Part shown: in pieces, positions 12,300-24,920 of the stretch
Position numbering within the stretch: position 1 is the stretch's first letter
How the letters are laid out: every line of letters starts with the position of its first letter
The notes under the pieces: generated by a model
Seen by the model: the letters and a program-made list of their open reading frames with translations, nothing else
Told to the model about the DNA's origin: nothing
The model's database searches: none
Translations under genes and position numbers: made by a program
Assembly: GCF_040939455.1 (NCBI RefSeq)
Contig: NC_134106.1
Span: 77,135,001 to 77,199,000, forward strand
DNA: 64,000 nucleotides
Reading direction: 5' to 3'
Source of the DNA: Microcebus murinus
Lineage: Eukaryota; Chordata; Mammalia; Primates; Cheirogaleidae

Positions 12300-13745
12300 A
12301 CAGAATAATTAGAAGAAGAATATTTTGTCAGATTTCTTTCAGCACATCCTCCCTTTCTATCTATGTATTTGTTTCGTTTTTTTTTTTTTTACTTTTTTTT
12401 TAGCCAACCCATTTGAAAGTAGGCTACAGACATCAAAACACTTCCCAGTAAATACTCCCAGCATGGATCTCCTAGGAACAAGCACATTCTCCTACATAAT
12501 CACAATTCTATTACCACACACAAGTATTTCAATATTGATAGATAACATTAAAAAATATATAGTCTGTGTTTACATTTTCTTAACTTTCTACTCAAAAATG
12601 TTTATAATTTTTTTTCAGTCCAGAATCCAATCAAGGATGATGCATTACATTTGGTTGTAATGTCTCTTTAGTCTCCTTTAAATTACAACAGTCTCCTCAA
12701 ATTTTGTCTTTCATAAGGTATTTTTGAAGAATCAAGACCTAATTAATGTTTTACAGAATATTCCAAAATCTTGTTTTGCTTTACTGTTCCCTCATGATTA
12801 GATTCATTTTAAACACTTTTGGCAAGAACAATATATAAATGATGTGTATCCCATCACAAGGCAGATATGTTAGTTTGTCCTTACTGAAGGTACTAAATTG
12901 AATCACTTAACATGGTATCCACCAGATCTTTCCATCATAAAGATGTCTTTTTCCCTTTGTATAATAATAAATAACCCATAAGCAGGACTTTGAGATAGTG
13001 TGCATATATCCAACAACATTTTACACAATTATTTTAGCACCTATTGACAATTCCTGCTTGAGTCAATGATTATAGTGGTGGTTGTAAAATGTTGATTTTC
13101 TTTCTTTTTTTTTTTTTTTTTTTTTTGAGACAGAGTCTCGCTTTGTTGCCTAGGCTAGAGTGAGTGCCATGGCGTCAGCCTAGCTCACAGCAACCTCAAA
13201 CTCCTGGGCTCAAGCGATCCTTCTGTCTCAGCCTCTCAAGTAGCTGGAACTACAGGCATGAGCCACCATGCCCAGCTAATTTTTTCTATATATATTAGTT
13301 GGCCAATTAGTTTCTTTCTATTTATAGTAGAGACGGGGTCTCGCTCTTGCTCAGGCTGGTTTCGAACTCCTGACCTCGAGCAATCCACCCGCCTCGGCCT
13401 CCCAGAGAGCTAGGATTACAGGCGTGAGCCACCGCGGCCGGCGATTTTCTAATTCAATCATTCTTGTACATTTACTAGATGGTGTTCTTTAGTAATGTCA
13501 GTTTTATTTCCTTCCACCCTTTTCATTTTCATTATGGATTCATAAATTTTTCCCCCAATATAATTACTATTATTATTCTTTGATGTTTAAAATGTGTCAA
13601 ATTCAGCCAATAGGAATCCTTTCAAGCCAGCTCTTGTGTCATTCTAACAAGTTCCCATTAATCCTTGAGCACTTCTTTGCCTTCTGACACAATAAAATAT
13701 TCCAGTCTCATCTTGTAGTTTTCATGCCTGAGCTCTAGATGGTTT
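12300..13745 (-). repeat. Old L1M-type 3' region, interrupted by an Alu
   Basis: Matches from memory a widespread mammalian L1M 3' region read on the opposite strand: AATCCAATCAAGGATGATGC near 12626, ATGTCTCTTTAGTCTCCTTT near 12659, CTCATGATTAGATTC near 12792, and CAATAGGAATCCTTTCAAGC near 13608. A lemur-type Alu splits it at 13102-13442. The class is confident; the exact subfamily is not. Confidence 0.65.
13102..13442 (-). mobile_element. Full-length lemur-type Alu (reverse)
   Basis: Starts in a poly(T) at 13102 and ends in GCCACCGCGGCCGGC. The lemur-type linker (GGCCAATTAGTTTCTTTC) and GGCGTCAGCCTAGCTCACAG are present. An 8-bp direct repeat GATTTTCT (13094-13101 and 13443-13450) flanks it. 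Removing the Alu rejoins the host L1 text. Confidence 0.95.
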
Positions 13746-13769
13746 CACACAGGTGAATTCTAATTAACA

Positions 13770-16200
13770 AATGATGCTGAAACACCTCCAAAGAATTAAG
13801 GCTAATCCTATATAATTCAGTATCATAGAAAAAAATATGTCCCAACTCATTTTATGAGGGCAACATTATCCGAACACCAGAAACAGAAAAAATATTTTAC
13901 AAAAACTAAAACCAATATCCCTCATTAACACAGACACAAAAGTGCTTAACAATGTTTTACCAAACTGAGTCTAGCAATACATAAAAATGAATATGTAACA
14001 TCCAAATGGAGCTAATACCAGGAATGCAAGGATGTTTTAACATTAAAAAAAAAAAAAAATCAATGCCTTTTACCATATTAAGATTCTAAAAAAAAAAAAA
14101 ACCTAGTTATTATAACTATACAGAAAAAGCATTTAACAAAATTCACCAATTTGTGACAAAAATTATCAGTGAGCTAAGAATAGAAAGAACTTCCTCAGCC
14201 TAATTATGAGTACCTATTGTAAAAAACCCTACAATGAACATCATACTTAATAGTTAATGACTGAATGCTTCCTCCCTAAAACTGGGAACAAGGCAAAGAT
14301 GTACTCAACCTCATTCTGGAACTCCTAGTCATTGTACTGAGGTAATACAAAGAAGCAAAGGCATACAGATTGGAAAAGAAACTATAAAGATGTCTTCATT
14401 TACAGACAGGATCATGTTTGTAGAAAAATCCTAACAAATCAACAAAAAAAGGTGCTATTAGAATAAGTAAATTATGTAAAGCTACAAGATACAGTCAATT
14501 AACAAAAATCAATTACACTTCTTTCTGTACACAAGCAATGAACAATTGAAAAATGAAATAAAAATACAATTCCATTAACAGCAGCATCCAAAAAACATAA
14601 AAGAGTAATAAATGCCATTTAAAGAAATGAAAGAAGACCTAAATAAAGAGATGCATCATGTTCAGGATTAAAGACTCAATGCTGTTATGTCAATTTTCTC
14701 TAAACTGACGTATAGAATTAACGTACTCTCAATCAAAATTTCAGCATGCTTTTTGGGAAATTGACAAGTCTGAAATTTATATAGAAATGGAAATAACTAA
14801 AATAGCCAAAAGCAATTTTTAAGAACAAAGTTGGAGAACCTACACTGCCTCCTTTAAAGGCAGACAAAAAGGCTGTAATCAAGACATAAAGTATTGACAA
14901 AATAACAGATATGTAAATCAACAGAATAGAATTGAGAATCCAAAAACAGACATGCACATATATAGTTAACTGAGCTTCAATACTGGTGCCAAAGCAACTT
15001 AATGGGAGAAACAAAAGTCTTTTCATAAGTTGTGCTAGAACAGGTGAATATCCATACACAAATAATGAATATTGACTCCTACTTCCTACCATATGCAAAA
15101 ATTAGCTCAGAATGCATTACAGACCTAAATACAACACCCACAAGTATAATATTCTAGAGAAACACATAGGAAGTAATAATCTTTGTGACCTTGTGGCAGG
15201 CAAAAATTTTTATAGGACACAAAAAGCATACAAGCATAAATAAAAAGGTTGAAAAATTATACTTCATTAAAATTTAAAACATTTACTCTCAAAAAACACT
15301 TTCAAAAATTAAAAGGCAAACCATACACTGAGAAAAATACTAGTTACATGTATCTAATAAAAGATTCACATCCACAATATATAAAGAAATCTCAACAGTT
15401 AATAAGATAAACTCAATAAAAATTGGGTAAAAGATCTGACTGAAAGCAAAAGATCTATAAATACCTGAGAAGCATATAAAAAGATGCCCAATATCATTAG
15501 CCATTACATAAATGCAAATTAATGAAATACCACTACACACCTACTAAAATTACTGACAACATCAAGTGTGGACGAAAATGTACTGCAAAAGCATATAGAA
15601 CTCTCGTACACTGCTGGTGATAGTTTGACAGCTTCCTATAAAGTGAAACATAATCTTACCCATACAACCCGTCAATCCACTCTCAGGTATTTACTTACAA
15701 GAGATGAAAACATTTGTTCACAAAAGACTTTTACTCTAATGTTCATAAAAGCTTTAATTATAATAGCCCCAAACCGGAAAAATCAACAGGTGAATAACTA
15801 AATTATAGTACAGTGTATCTATATAATAGTTCAGTATAAAGCAATAAAAACAAACTGATAAATGCAACATAGGTGAATTTCAAAAGCATTATGCAAAGTG
15901 AAACAAGTCAAACACAAAAGACGTCCTGCTGTTTGCCTCCATTTATCTGAAATTCTAGAAAAAGCAACAACTACAGTGACAGAAAGATCAGTAGTTACCT
16001 GACACCAGTGATGAGGAGAAGGCATTAACTGCAAAGAGGCACCAGGGAACTTTTTCAGATGATGGAAATGTCCTATATTATGAAGGTATTTTCACAACCG
16101 TGTATTTGTGAAACTAATCAAAGTGTACAACTAAAACCAGTGGATTTTATTCTATGCAAATTATACCTCAACAAAACTAGTTAAAACACGATGAAAAAAA
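13770..16200 (+). repeat. L1 fragment, ORF2 3' half and 3'UTR
   Basis: Plus-oriented, 5'-truncated L1 with reverse-transcriptase-proximal and C-terminal ORF2 sequence, all frames broken. It ends in the L1 3'UTR signature TTATACCTCAACAAAACTAG near 16162 and an A-rich tail at about 16200. Confidence 0.8.
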
Positions 16201-17274
16201 CAAAGCTGGCATTAGTACAAAAAAGTTCAGTCACTGTACAGGGCTATTTTAAGGTATGTATCACCACAGGCTCTAAATTCTCCTAAGGCACACAGATGTC
16301 ACACCTCATTTTTGTCTTTTATTAATTTCATTTGTTAAGGTAAAAGAAAAAGGAGTTGTACTGCTTTTCAATGGCTTTTTCTTTTAGGGTCCCAGGAATC
16401 AGTTAGTTTAAAAAATTTTTGAGATTACAGTTTGTACTATATTACATATTTTAAAAAGTTTTTGATTCAGATGCATAGTGGTAAAATTCTGTTAAAAGTT
16501 CTAAATATCTGGATATGGAATTAATTAGTATTTGAAAGAATTAAGTCATCTTCTCACATGTAAATGTTTTCCCAAATTCACTTCTGTAACTCACAAGCTC
16601 ACATAAAAGTGGCATAGGTAATGTTTTAATACTCCAACCTACTTTCAAGAAAACTGGCCAACCAAGCATTCACATTCCTGAATGTCCTACCAATAGGATG
16701 GTAGCAATCCCTACACACCCATTACCACATGCAGCTGCAGTCAAAGGTCTCTTTCTTTCTCAGTCAGGAGAGCTCCTATGTCCCCAGACAAAAGAAAATA
16801 AAGACCACCACCATCTACAAGTTCAATAATACTGCTGTTAAATTTAGGAAATTAGAAGAATTGTTATGGCATTCTACTTTTATATTGGATTTATTTAAGA
16901 CTGTTGTCTGACCTCTACTTCCTTGCAATTTTATTCATGTCACTTCCTATTACTGAAATTGATATGCAAGTCGCACACTTCCCCTTTAGAGTAAATTCAG
17001 TCTTACTTCAAATAAATCACAGGGAAATATAGCTGGGAAAGAAGTCAATGTCTTCAACAATTTCCTTAAAATAGTCAAATAAATGTTACTGAGAAAAGCA
17101 AAAATCATATGCAAGTGAGAATGGATCTATTTTTATCATATCAAGCTTGTTAGATACATACTTGAGATGTATGCCCTTGACTAATTCAATCCTAGTGCAG
17201 ACTATTCCCTTAAACCACACCTTTACTACCAGACAGAAAAACACATCGAAATAAAAATAATCTAAGTAAAATGT

Positions 17275-17420
17275 CTAGCAACATCTACTGAATGCCTTCT
17301 ACACACTGAGCACTGTGCTAGTCAATCTGCATGCACTACTCTTATTTAATCCCAACAAGTTCTGGGAAGGAAGGTACTAATTTCTAAATACAGATGAAGT
17401 ACCAAGTAGTAAAATTATTA
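17275..17420 (+). repeat. MIR fragment
   Basis: Core MIR text (GAGCACTGTGCTAGTCAATC, TTATTTAATCCCAACAAG, GAAGGTACTAATTTC) is diverged but in order. Confidence 0.65.
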
Positions 17421-18714
17421 AATATTTACTATTAACTACTCTCAGGAAAGTTTGGGAAAACAATGACTCTTGGTCTTTAAACCCCAGTCCCTTCATCTAT
17501 GAAATACAGATACATTTCATATCAAAACAGGCATTACTGCATAGAATATATGGCATGTAATAGCCACCACTTACTAAACACCTACTATTAGGGCCATTTA
17601 TGGAGCCAGTCTTCTAAGGACTTACTAGACACTAGGAATGATGGATCTGGATGGCTGTGACAAGCCCTATGACTGGGCACCAATTCATCCAATCTCATGA
17701 ACAACACAGATTGTTTAAAAATTCTCTAGTGTAATGAAAATTACTTCTAAAAATCTGAAGAAATTCTCCAGTGAATTTTAGACTGTGTAAAACTTGCCTA
17801 CCCCTTGACAGGTTAACTTCAAAAGCTATTTTCTACCTTTCTTTTGCCTGCGCATGGAGAAGTGATATAAATGTAATTCTGAAATTCACATAAAGGTAGA
17901 AATAGATGGCATTAGCCAAGTTTCCTACTATGGGTCTTTCAACTACATCTAAAAATTTAAATAAGTAGAGAAAGAACAGAAATGAAAGAGAAAGTGAGCA
18001 AAAACTAAAAAGAAAAAAAATTAATCAAAAGGAAAATTTAATAAAAATTAAATATGAAATTATCAAACTCAATTTCTTTGCCATCATTAATTTGACAGAG
18101 GTATCTATATATTTTTCCCTGTCATAAAACAAATTTCTATCATAAATATCTAATATGTTAGAATGGTTATTAGAGCTGACAGAATGCATACATGCACTGA
18201 ACATGTAAGCCTCACAGAGTAAGGTGGCTGTTTTCGGCTCATTGCAACATAATCCAGCAGTAGTTAAACCAGCAAGGTGTCTGGCATCCTACTCAGACAA
18301 AATCTTTCTGGGGTGGTTAAAAGGTCTGGAAAAAACAATTTCCCTTAAACTACCTAATGTATTACTTTTAAAGAAAGAACATTTTTCTAATTTTCAAAAT
18401 TTCTTCCACTTTTCAAATCTAATTCTTTGAGTGTCAGATCCTAAAAGTACTTTGGGAAACCAAAAGAACAAAACAAAGGTATAAACTACCTGAGGATAGG
18501 ATCACCTTTTCTTCATCTCAGAGGCTTCAATGACCAACCCAGTGCCTGACACACTGGCCCTCAATAAATGTTTGCTGAGCTGAATACATGGAATACCTTC
18601 AGACTAAGGAGTAGGTCTAGTCATACTGAAAATAAGTGCAATCTAGCTCTCCCTGTATTACACAAGTAGTCCAGATTGAAACATAATAAGAATATGTATT
18701 AATAATAAGAGCTC

Positions 18715-18880
18715 CCACTAATCTAGCATTTACTACCTGCCAAGCCCTACCAATGACCTAATTCAGTACTCACACCAATCCTAGAAGGTAGGTACTCCTA
18801 CTAGTCCATGAAAACAGATTAGGAAGCTGAGGCATGAGGACTAAATAACTTGCTCGAGGTCATAGCCAAGCCCATATTCC
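18715..18880 (+). repeat. MIR fragment
   Basis: MIR core and 3' part: AGCATTTACTACCTGCCAAG, then GGTAGGTACTCCTAC, GGAAGCTGAGGCATGAGGAC and CTTGCTCGAGGTCATAG. Confidence 0.75.
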
Positions 18881-19734
18881 ATGTCAGCAATGTTTAGTCT
18901 CTACAGCAGGGAGATAAGCAGCCAGGCTGCACAGGTAAGATAAGACTGATCACTTAGGAAGACAGGTGCTTGTTCTGGCAAACTTTTTCCAGGAGTGTTC
19001 ACAGGTCTGAATTCAGCCACACCTGCCCACCACTTAAACAAACAAACAGCACACTTATTAGATGGGTGGCAGGGGTGGTAAGTCAGATGGAACTTATAGA
19101 GTACTGTTTTGACTCACTGTAAAACGAAGTTACACAGATCCAGACCTAAAACCCTCATTAGAATTCCTCTCTCCATCGTACAAGCTGATCAATACAAGGG
19201 CTTATGTATACAGTCAACCTAACTCCCTCCTGTGGCACACTCACCTTGGTATGTACCTTTAATCCCATACTGTAATTATTTGTTTATGCCTGTCTCTCTA
19301 ACAAGAAATTCTTAGATGCTAATGACTATCTTACTTGTAAACATATTCTCAGAGGCCTGTAGTGTGCTAAAAAAAAACACAGGTTGCATGAAAGATGCAC
19401 ACTGACAGAGAACAGGAGAACTACAGAACAATATAGTGGTTAAATTTATTCATATGCAACCACAAAATGGAATGTTGGAGAGAATTACATTTATTTAAAT
19501 TCTCTGGGTACAGACCAATAGGCAGAAAGCAGAGAGAATCAAAATCTAAACATAAAGATCACATAGAAATAAGGAATTAACATACTACTTATAATGAAAA
19601 ATTTATATACATGTCCAAGCCTTGCATGGGGATTTTTTCAAGAGAGCTGACAGTGGGGGAAAGAAGGTGAAGGTAGATAAACATCCTCAAACCAAAAGTT
19701 TAACTTTCTCAATACTCCACAAAATACTTTTATT

Positions 19735-19815
19735 CCCACTTAGTCTAAGAGGAAACAGACTCTCAAGTGATAAGTAACTCATCCAAGGTCACAGAGCTAG
19801 TAAGTACTAGAGCCT
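19735..19815 (+). repeat. MIR 3' fragment
   Basis: The signature AACTCATCCAAGGTCACAGA followed by GCTAGTAAGTACTAGAGCC is the conserved MIR 3' half. Confidence 0.7.
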
Positions 19816-22069
19816 CTATGATCTTTTTAGCATACCACGCTGTCTTCCCACATAAAACATCCCGTTGCAATGTCTTACATCAGTTTTCAGGGTTTTTTTT
19901 TTTCTTCTTCTGATAGTTTTTCTTTTTTTTTCTTTTTTTTTTTTTAAGGTAAAAGGCAGTGAAAGGAAAAAAAACCCCAAAACTCTGAGACACTCTAAAA
20001 AGCTATATCTTACAGCATAAGACCCCAAAAATTGGTTATTTATTTCTAAGTAACCTCTCCAGTACACTGAGATAGCCCTGTCCCAGCACCTGGCCTATCC
20101 TACCAACCACTTGTAACTCAAGTGACCATCTGCAGGTCCGTTCACCCCACCATAGTAGACTCCTACAGGCCAAAACTGTGCCTTCATCTTTCTAGACCCA
20201 GACTAGGACATGGTACGTGATGAATAAAAATTAATGAATTAATTTGCCAGTGTTCAGTCTAGCCTCGTGACCAGATAAGGGCTGAGAAGGTCTATGTTTC
20301 CTGTCTCCCTAACAAAAAATGCAGTGTTTTAATGTTAACATCTTAAAGGCATTAATGTGAACTCCAGAAGTAAACATGTGAATGCTCACAAACCATTCCA
20401 TCAGTATGTAATTCCACTATTTCAACTGAGTCAAGATTTACTGAGCACTTGCCGCATACCTCACACAATGCAGACAACACAGTGGGTACCTCCTCTTTCC
20501 CTGCAATAAGGTCTCTGAGAACAAGTTCCACCCTCAGAAAAGTACATACAAAAACATAAATCTTCAGAAAGTATGCCAAGCAGTGTTGGCATGTGCTTAT
20601 AGGGAAGCCTGCACAAAGCAAGAGTGACTCCGGGCAGCTTCCACTGTCTTTGTGCAGTGAAGACAAGAGACCTGATGAGCTTCCTAGCTACCATTAACAG
20701 GAGGATTATATCCCTTCCCCAACTCATCATTTGAGCCTGTTTTCTAAGACCCATCCTTTGCATTAGGATAGGGGCATGCCAACACTTATGCTAGTTAATA
20801 AGCTGACAAACTTACTACATAACAATTTGTTGATGTATTGTGACTACTAGGGCATATATAATTTAAGCCTTTCATGTTCAATTGTACAAAAGAGAAGTCA
20901 CCCTGTACACAGCACAATACATATCTTAAGGCTGGCCCCCTAAAGATGGGGTTGCAGAAGGGTCCTTAGATAGACAGTTGTTGCTTTATCACCAGTTTCT
21001 TCCAGGCCCTGGTCAAGCTCCACTTGTTTGGGCCCTTTTGCCCACCACCTCCTTCTTCCTTCCCTAGAGACTTTCCTCCAGCAGTCTGTTACCTCTTTCC
21101 TCCTCTAATTCTCTCTGCAGACACCCAAATGTCCATGTTTTCAAAAACATTTCCTTTTCAGATCCTATTTAATGACACTTTCAGGCCTTCTCTAACAGCT
21201 CTGAATGTATCTTTCTGTGCTGTCATTCCTCTTCCCAGGTTGCCATTCCAAGGTCTTAACAGCGTGCATTCTACAATGAGTCAGAAACATATCTACACAC
21301 CCATCTGGTGAAGATTATTCCATACAACCTGCTCAAATAAAACAATCTGATGCAGTAAGAATCTGCAGGAACAAAACCATGAAACTGAAAGCCAAGCACA
21401 TTCTCCCACAAGTAGCTGGGATCCACCACATGCCCTCACTTAAAAAGTAGTATTTCATACAATACTGGACTTACTACCTGGTATTACCATGAATAACACA
21501 AAATCATCCATTTCTCTACACTTCGCTTAGTGCCTTTCATGAGTATCTATCTGATGCCAAGTTGTGCGGGGACCTGGGAGGGTCCAGATTAGTCTACCTC
21601 TGGTGAACCAAGGCTCTGGCAACATTCCACTCCATTCTCCTTGTTGACTGAGAATTGCTGTAATAGTGCTGTTGTGGCCAGTACAGAAATGTTTCCAAAA
21701 ATGTGCTGTTGTGAGCTAAAAGTACAAAGCATGAGACACATCTTCCAGGGATTTGTTTTTTTAGTAGAACCAGCATGGACACACACTGGAAAAGAATGCA
21801 AAATTTGAATACATTATTAAAATAAAAAGAAACACCTTAAAGAAATGGTTCTTTTTGGGATATGGCCTTAGGCTCCCCTTGTCCCCAAGGAAGAGCTCAG
21901 TAGGAAGTATAAGGGTGTTAAGTATTAAGGCTAATACAAGAGCCAAAAGCCCCCTGCAGTTTCTTACACTTTGTGAAAGGTCTAGGGGGATGTAAATGGA
22001 GACACAGGCCATAGGAAACAGTATAGAGAAAGGAGAGAAAAAAAGTAGGATGCCTTCTCTGTATGTATA

Positions 22070-22215
22070 TCATAAAACTAACATTTGAGTACCTATGCAA
22101 AGTTCCTAACAACTCTATTAAGCATGTGTATGCCAATTTTATAGCTGAGAAAAGTCCACAATTAAACAATTTGCCCCAAGTAAATGATAAACTAGTAAAT
22201 GATAAACCAATATGT
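22070..22215 (+). repeat. MIR fragment with a small tandem duplication
   Basis: A diverged MIR (TTTATAGCTGAGAAAAGTCC; CAATTTGCCCCAAGTAAAT). The short unit GTAAATGATAAACYA is present twice in a row near 22180-22210. Confidence 0.5.
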
Positions 22216-22679
22216 GAAGAAAAGCCAACCATTTACAAAGCTTTGACCCTGTCTATTCTACCAGGCACTCCACCCCAGGCAAAAACCAGCCAGGTGAAAG
22301 AACAGGTGCTCAGCCAATTGGGCTCCTAGTCCCAGGACTGTGGCCAGAGGAGGGTGAAGATCAGGGCCTATTCCTGCAGCAAGGACAAAGTGCTGAGTGC
22401 TTTGGCCAACTTCTGATGGTCTGCCATGCTGGGCATATTTAACTAATTCCCACCCCTGGGGTGTGCCAGTAGCATCACAGCATAAGAAAGCGGTAGTAGA
22501 TATCACAAACAACTTCTTGACTGTGTGCTCTGAAATGAGCCCTAGTGATATATTGACACTTAATCATTCTTAGACAAATAAAAGCTGGGTGTCTGGTTTG
22601 TTTTTAATGCAGTTCATGGTGGGGGGTAGTATAAAGAATGATTAAAATTATTATTCATCTTGAATACTGCCTTCTTTTT

Positions 22680-23815
22680 AACTTTTTTTATTTTTAATTA
22701 TTATGGGTATATAATCATTGTACATCTTTACAGGGTATATGTGATGTTTTTACAGGCATATAATGTGAATTAATTAATCAGGGTAATTGGGGTATTCACA
22801 TCAGGCATTTAACATTCCTTTGTGTTAGGAACATTCCAATTCCACTGTTTTAGCTATTTAAAGTACACCCTAATTTACTGTTGATTATAGTCACTTTGGT
22901 TGTACTATTAAATATTGTTCATTCAATCTAACTATCTAACTATCTTTGGTACCCATTAACCATCCCCATTTTATCCCCTTCTCCCTGCTACCTTTTCTAG
23001 CTCCTGGTAACCATCATTTTACTGTCTCCATGAGATCAGCTGTTTTTAATATTTAGCTCCCACATATGAGTGAGAACATGTGAGATTTGTCTTTCTGTGC
23101 TTGTCTTTACTTCACTTAATGTAATGTTCTCCCAATTCAATCAATGTTGTTTCAAATGGCAGGATTTCATTTGTGGCTATATAATATTCCATTGTGTATA
23201 TGTACCACAATTTCTTTATCTGTTCACCCAATAATGGACACTTAAGTCAATTCCATATTTTGGCTACTGTGAATAGTGCTGTAATAAACATGAGACTGCA
23301 GATATATTTTCAATATACTGAATTTCCATCCTTTGAATATATATCTAGCAGGGGGACTGCTGGATCATCTGGTAGTTCTATTTTTAGTTTTCTGACGAAC
23401 CTCCATACTGTTTTCCATAGTGGTTGTACTAATTTACATTTCCACCAACCATGTATGAGGGTTCCTCTTTCTCCACATCCTTGCCAGCATTTGTTCCTTC
23501 CTGTCTTTTTGATAAAAGCCAATTTAAATGGGGTGAGATGATCTCAATATTGTTTTGATTTGCATTTCTCTGATAATGATGTTGAATATTTTTTCATATG
23601 CTTTTTGGACATTTGTATGTTTTCTTTTGAGAAATGTTTATTCAGATTCTTTGTCTATTTTTTAATCAGATTATTTAATTTTTTTCCTATTGAGTTGTTA
23701 GAGCTCCTTATATATTCTACTTAATGAATCCCTTGTCAGACGGATAATATGCAAATATTTTTTCCCATTCTGTGGGTTGTCTCTTCATTTTGTTGATTTC
23801 TTTATTGATCTTGGG
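22680..23815 (-). repeat. L1 fragment, 3'UTR and ORF2 3' half
   Basis: L1 on the minus strand: the 3' end lies at the left (TTAATTATTATGGGTATATA), followed rightward by reversed 3'UTR and ORF2 text such as ATAATATTCCATTGTGTATA and TTTCTCCACATCCTTGCCAG. 5'-truncated at about 23815. The reading frames are broken. Confidence 0.85.
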
Positions 23816-24402
23816 TAAAGGTCACAGAGTAAATCCTGGGCCTACAACACTGACATTTGCCAGAAGGCATTGAAACTGCTGATATATGGGATGACACGAT
23901 AAAGGCCTGATAGGAAAAGCACATGTACAGGAACTGTTCTATGTGATAAGAGCAATAAAAAACACAAGACATTAGCTGTGGTGTGTGTTTGATTTGGAAG
24001 GGAGGGTTCCATTATTGGTTTAAGAGGAAAAAATACTAAAATAGAAGGTAGTTGACAACTGGCCTAAAATTACATTTGTGGCAATCAATCAACTTCACAA
24101 GCTTGAAAAGTTTCTATAGATTGCCAAATGAAATGGACTGAGAAATTCTCCAATCAAAACTTTGTCTAATAATCCATAAAAATTTCTGAATCATATCTGA
24201 AATTAAAACTCTAAATGCTATGTATGACAGACAAGCTATACTTAACACATTTTTTAAAAGTATAGGTTTGTAGTTTCATTGTTGCTAGCACTATATTTTA
24301 ATGTATGTAGGTTAAGAAGAAAATCCTAGACAATTCTTCTTCATTGCAAAAAGAGAAAAAAAATGTCTGCAGCAGAGGAAAACATGTTGAAAGCCGTCTA
24401 TC

Positions 24403-24920
24403 TGTGGTGGGCAGAACAATGTTCACTAGCCCCATCCAAGTGTCCACATTCTGATCTCAGGATCCTGGGTATACGTCAGGTCACATGGCAAAAGGGAATT
24501 AAGGTTGCAGATGAAATTAAGGTTCTAATCAGCTGGCTTTAAAAGAGGGAGATTATGCTGGATTATGTGGGTGAGCCCAATGTCCTTAAAAGTAGAATAC
24601 AGGGGCAGAAGAGGGAGAACCAGAGAGAAGGCAAACTGAGAAGGACTTGGCCCAACACTGCTGACTTTGAAGACAGAAGAAGGTGCTACAAGCCAAGGAA
24701 TGTGTGTGGCCTCTCTCTAGAAGCTGGAAAAGTCAAGCAAAGAGATTCTCTGCTAGAGCCTCCAGAAAGAAACAGAGCCCTACTAATATCTTGATTTTAG
24801 CCTGGCGGGACTCATTTCAGACTTCTCATCTCCAGAACCATAAGATGATACATTTGTGTTGTTTCAAGCCACTAAGTTTGTGGTTATCTGCCATAGCAGC
24901 AGCAATAGGAAACTAACATA
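24403..24920 (+). mobile_element. ERVL/MaLR-type solo LTR, copy 1
   Basis: Begins TGTGGTGGGCAGAACAATG and ends near AATAGGAAACTAACATA. It contains AAGCCAAGGAATGTGTGTGG, GATTTTAGCCTGGCGGGACT and the GTGTTGTTTCAAGCCACTAA block. Two further copies of the family are at 33611-34029 and 53407-53889. The open frames across it are chance. The exact family name was not determined; no internal viral genes are present. Confidence 0.75.

Larger units (their letters stand above)
16200..22675. other. Mostly unique intron with old MIR pieces
   Basis: About 6.5 kb without a gene. Apart from the MIR copies listed separately and pyrimidine tracts at 19890-19945, the sequence looks unique. The short open frames on both strands (for example 20352-20763 minus and 21024-21311 plus) have no recognisable domains. 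Confidence 0.5.

Noticed and set aside
12325..12660. A 111-residue plus-strand frame with hydrophobic runs
   Set aside because: Low-complexity T-rich sequence and old L1 3' text; no gene support.
14733..15098. A 121-residue minus-strand frame
   Set aside because: Antisense of L1 ORF2 sequence; hydrophobic composition comes from A-rich L1 read backwards.
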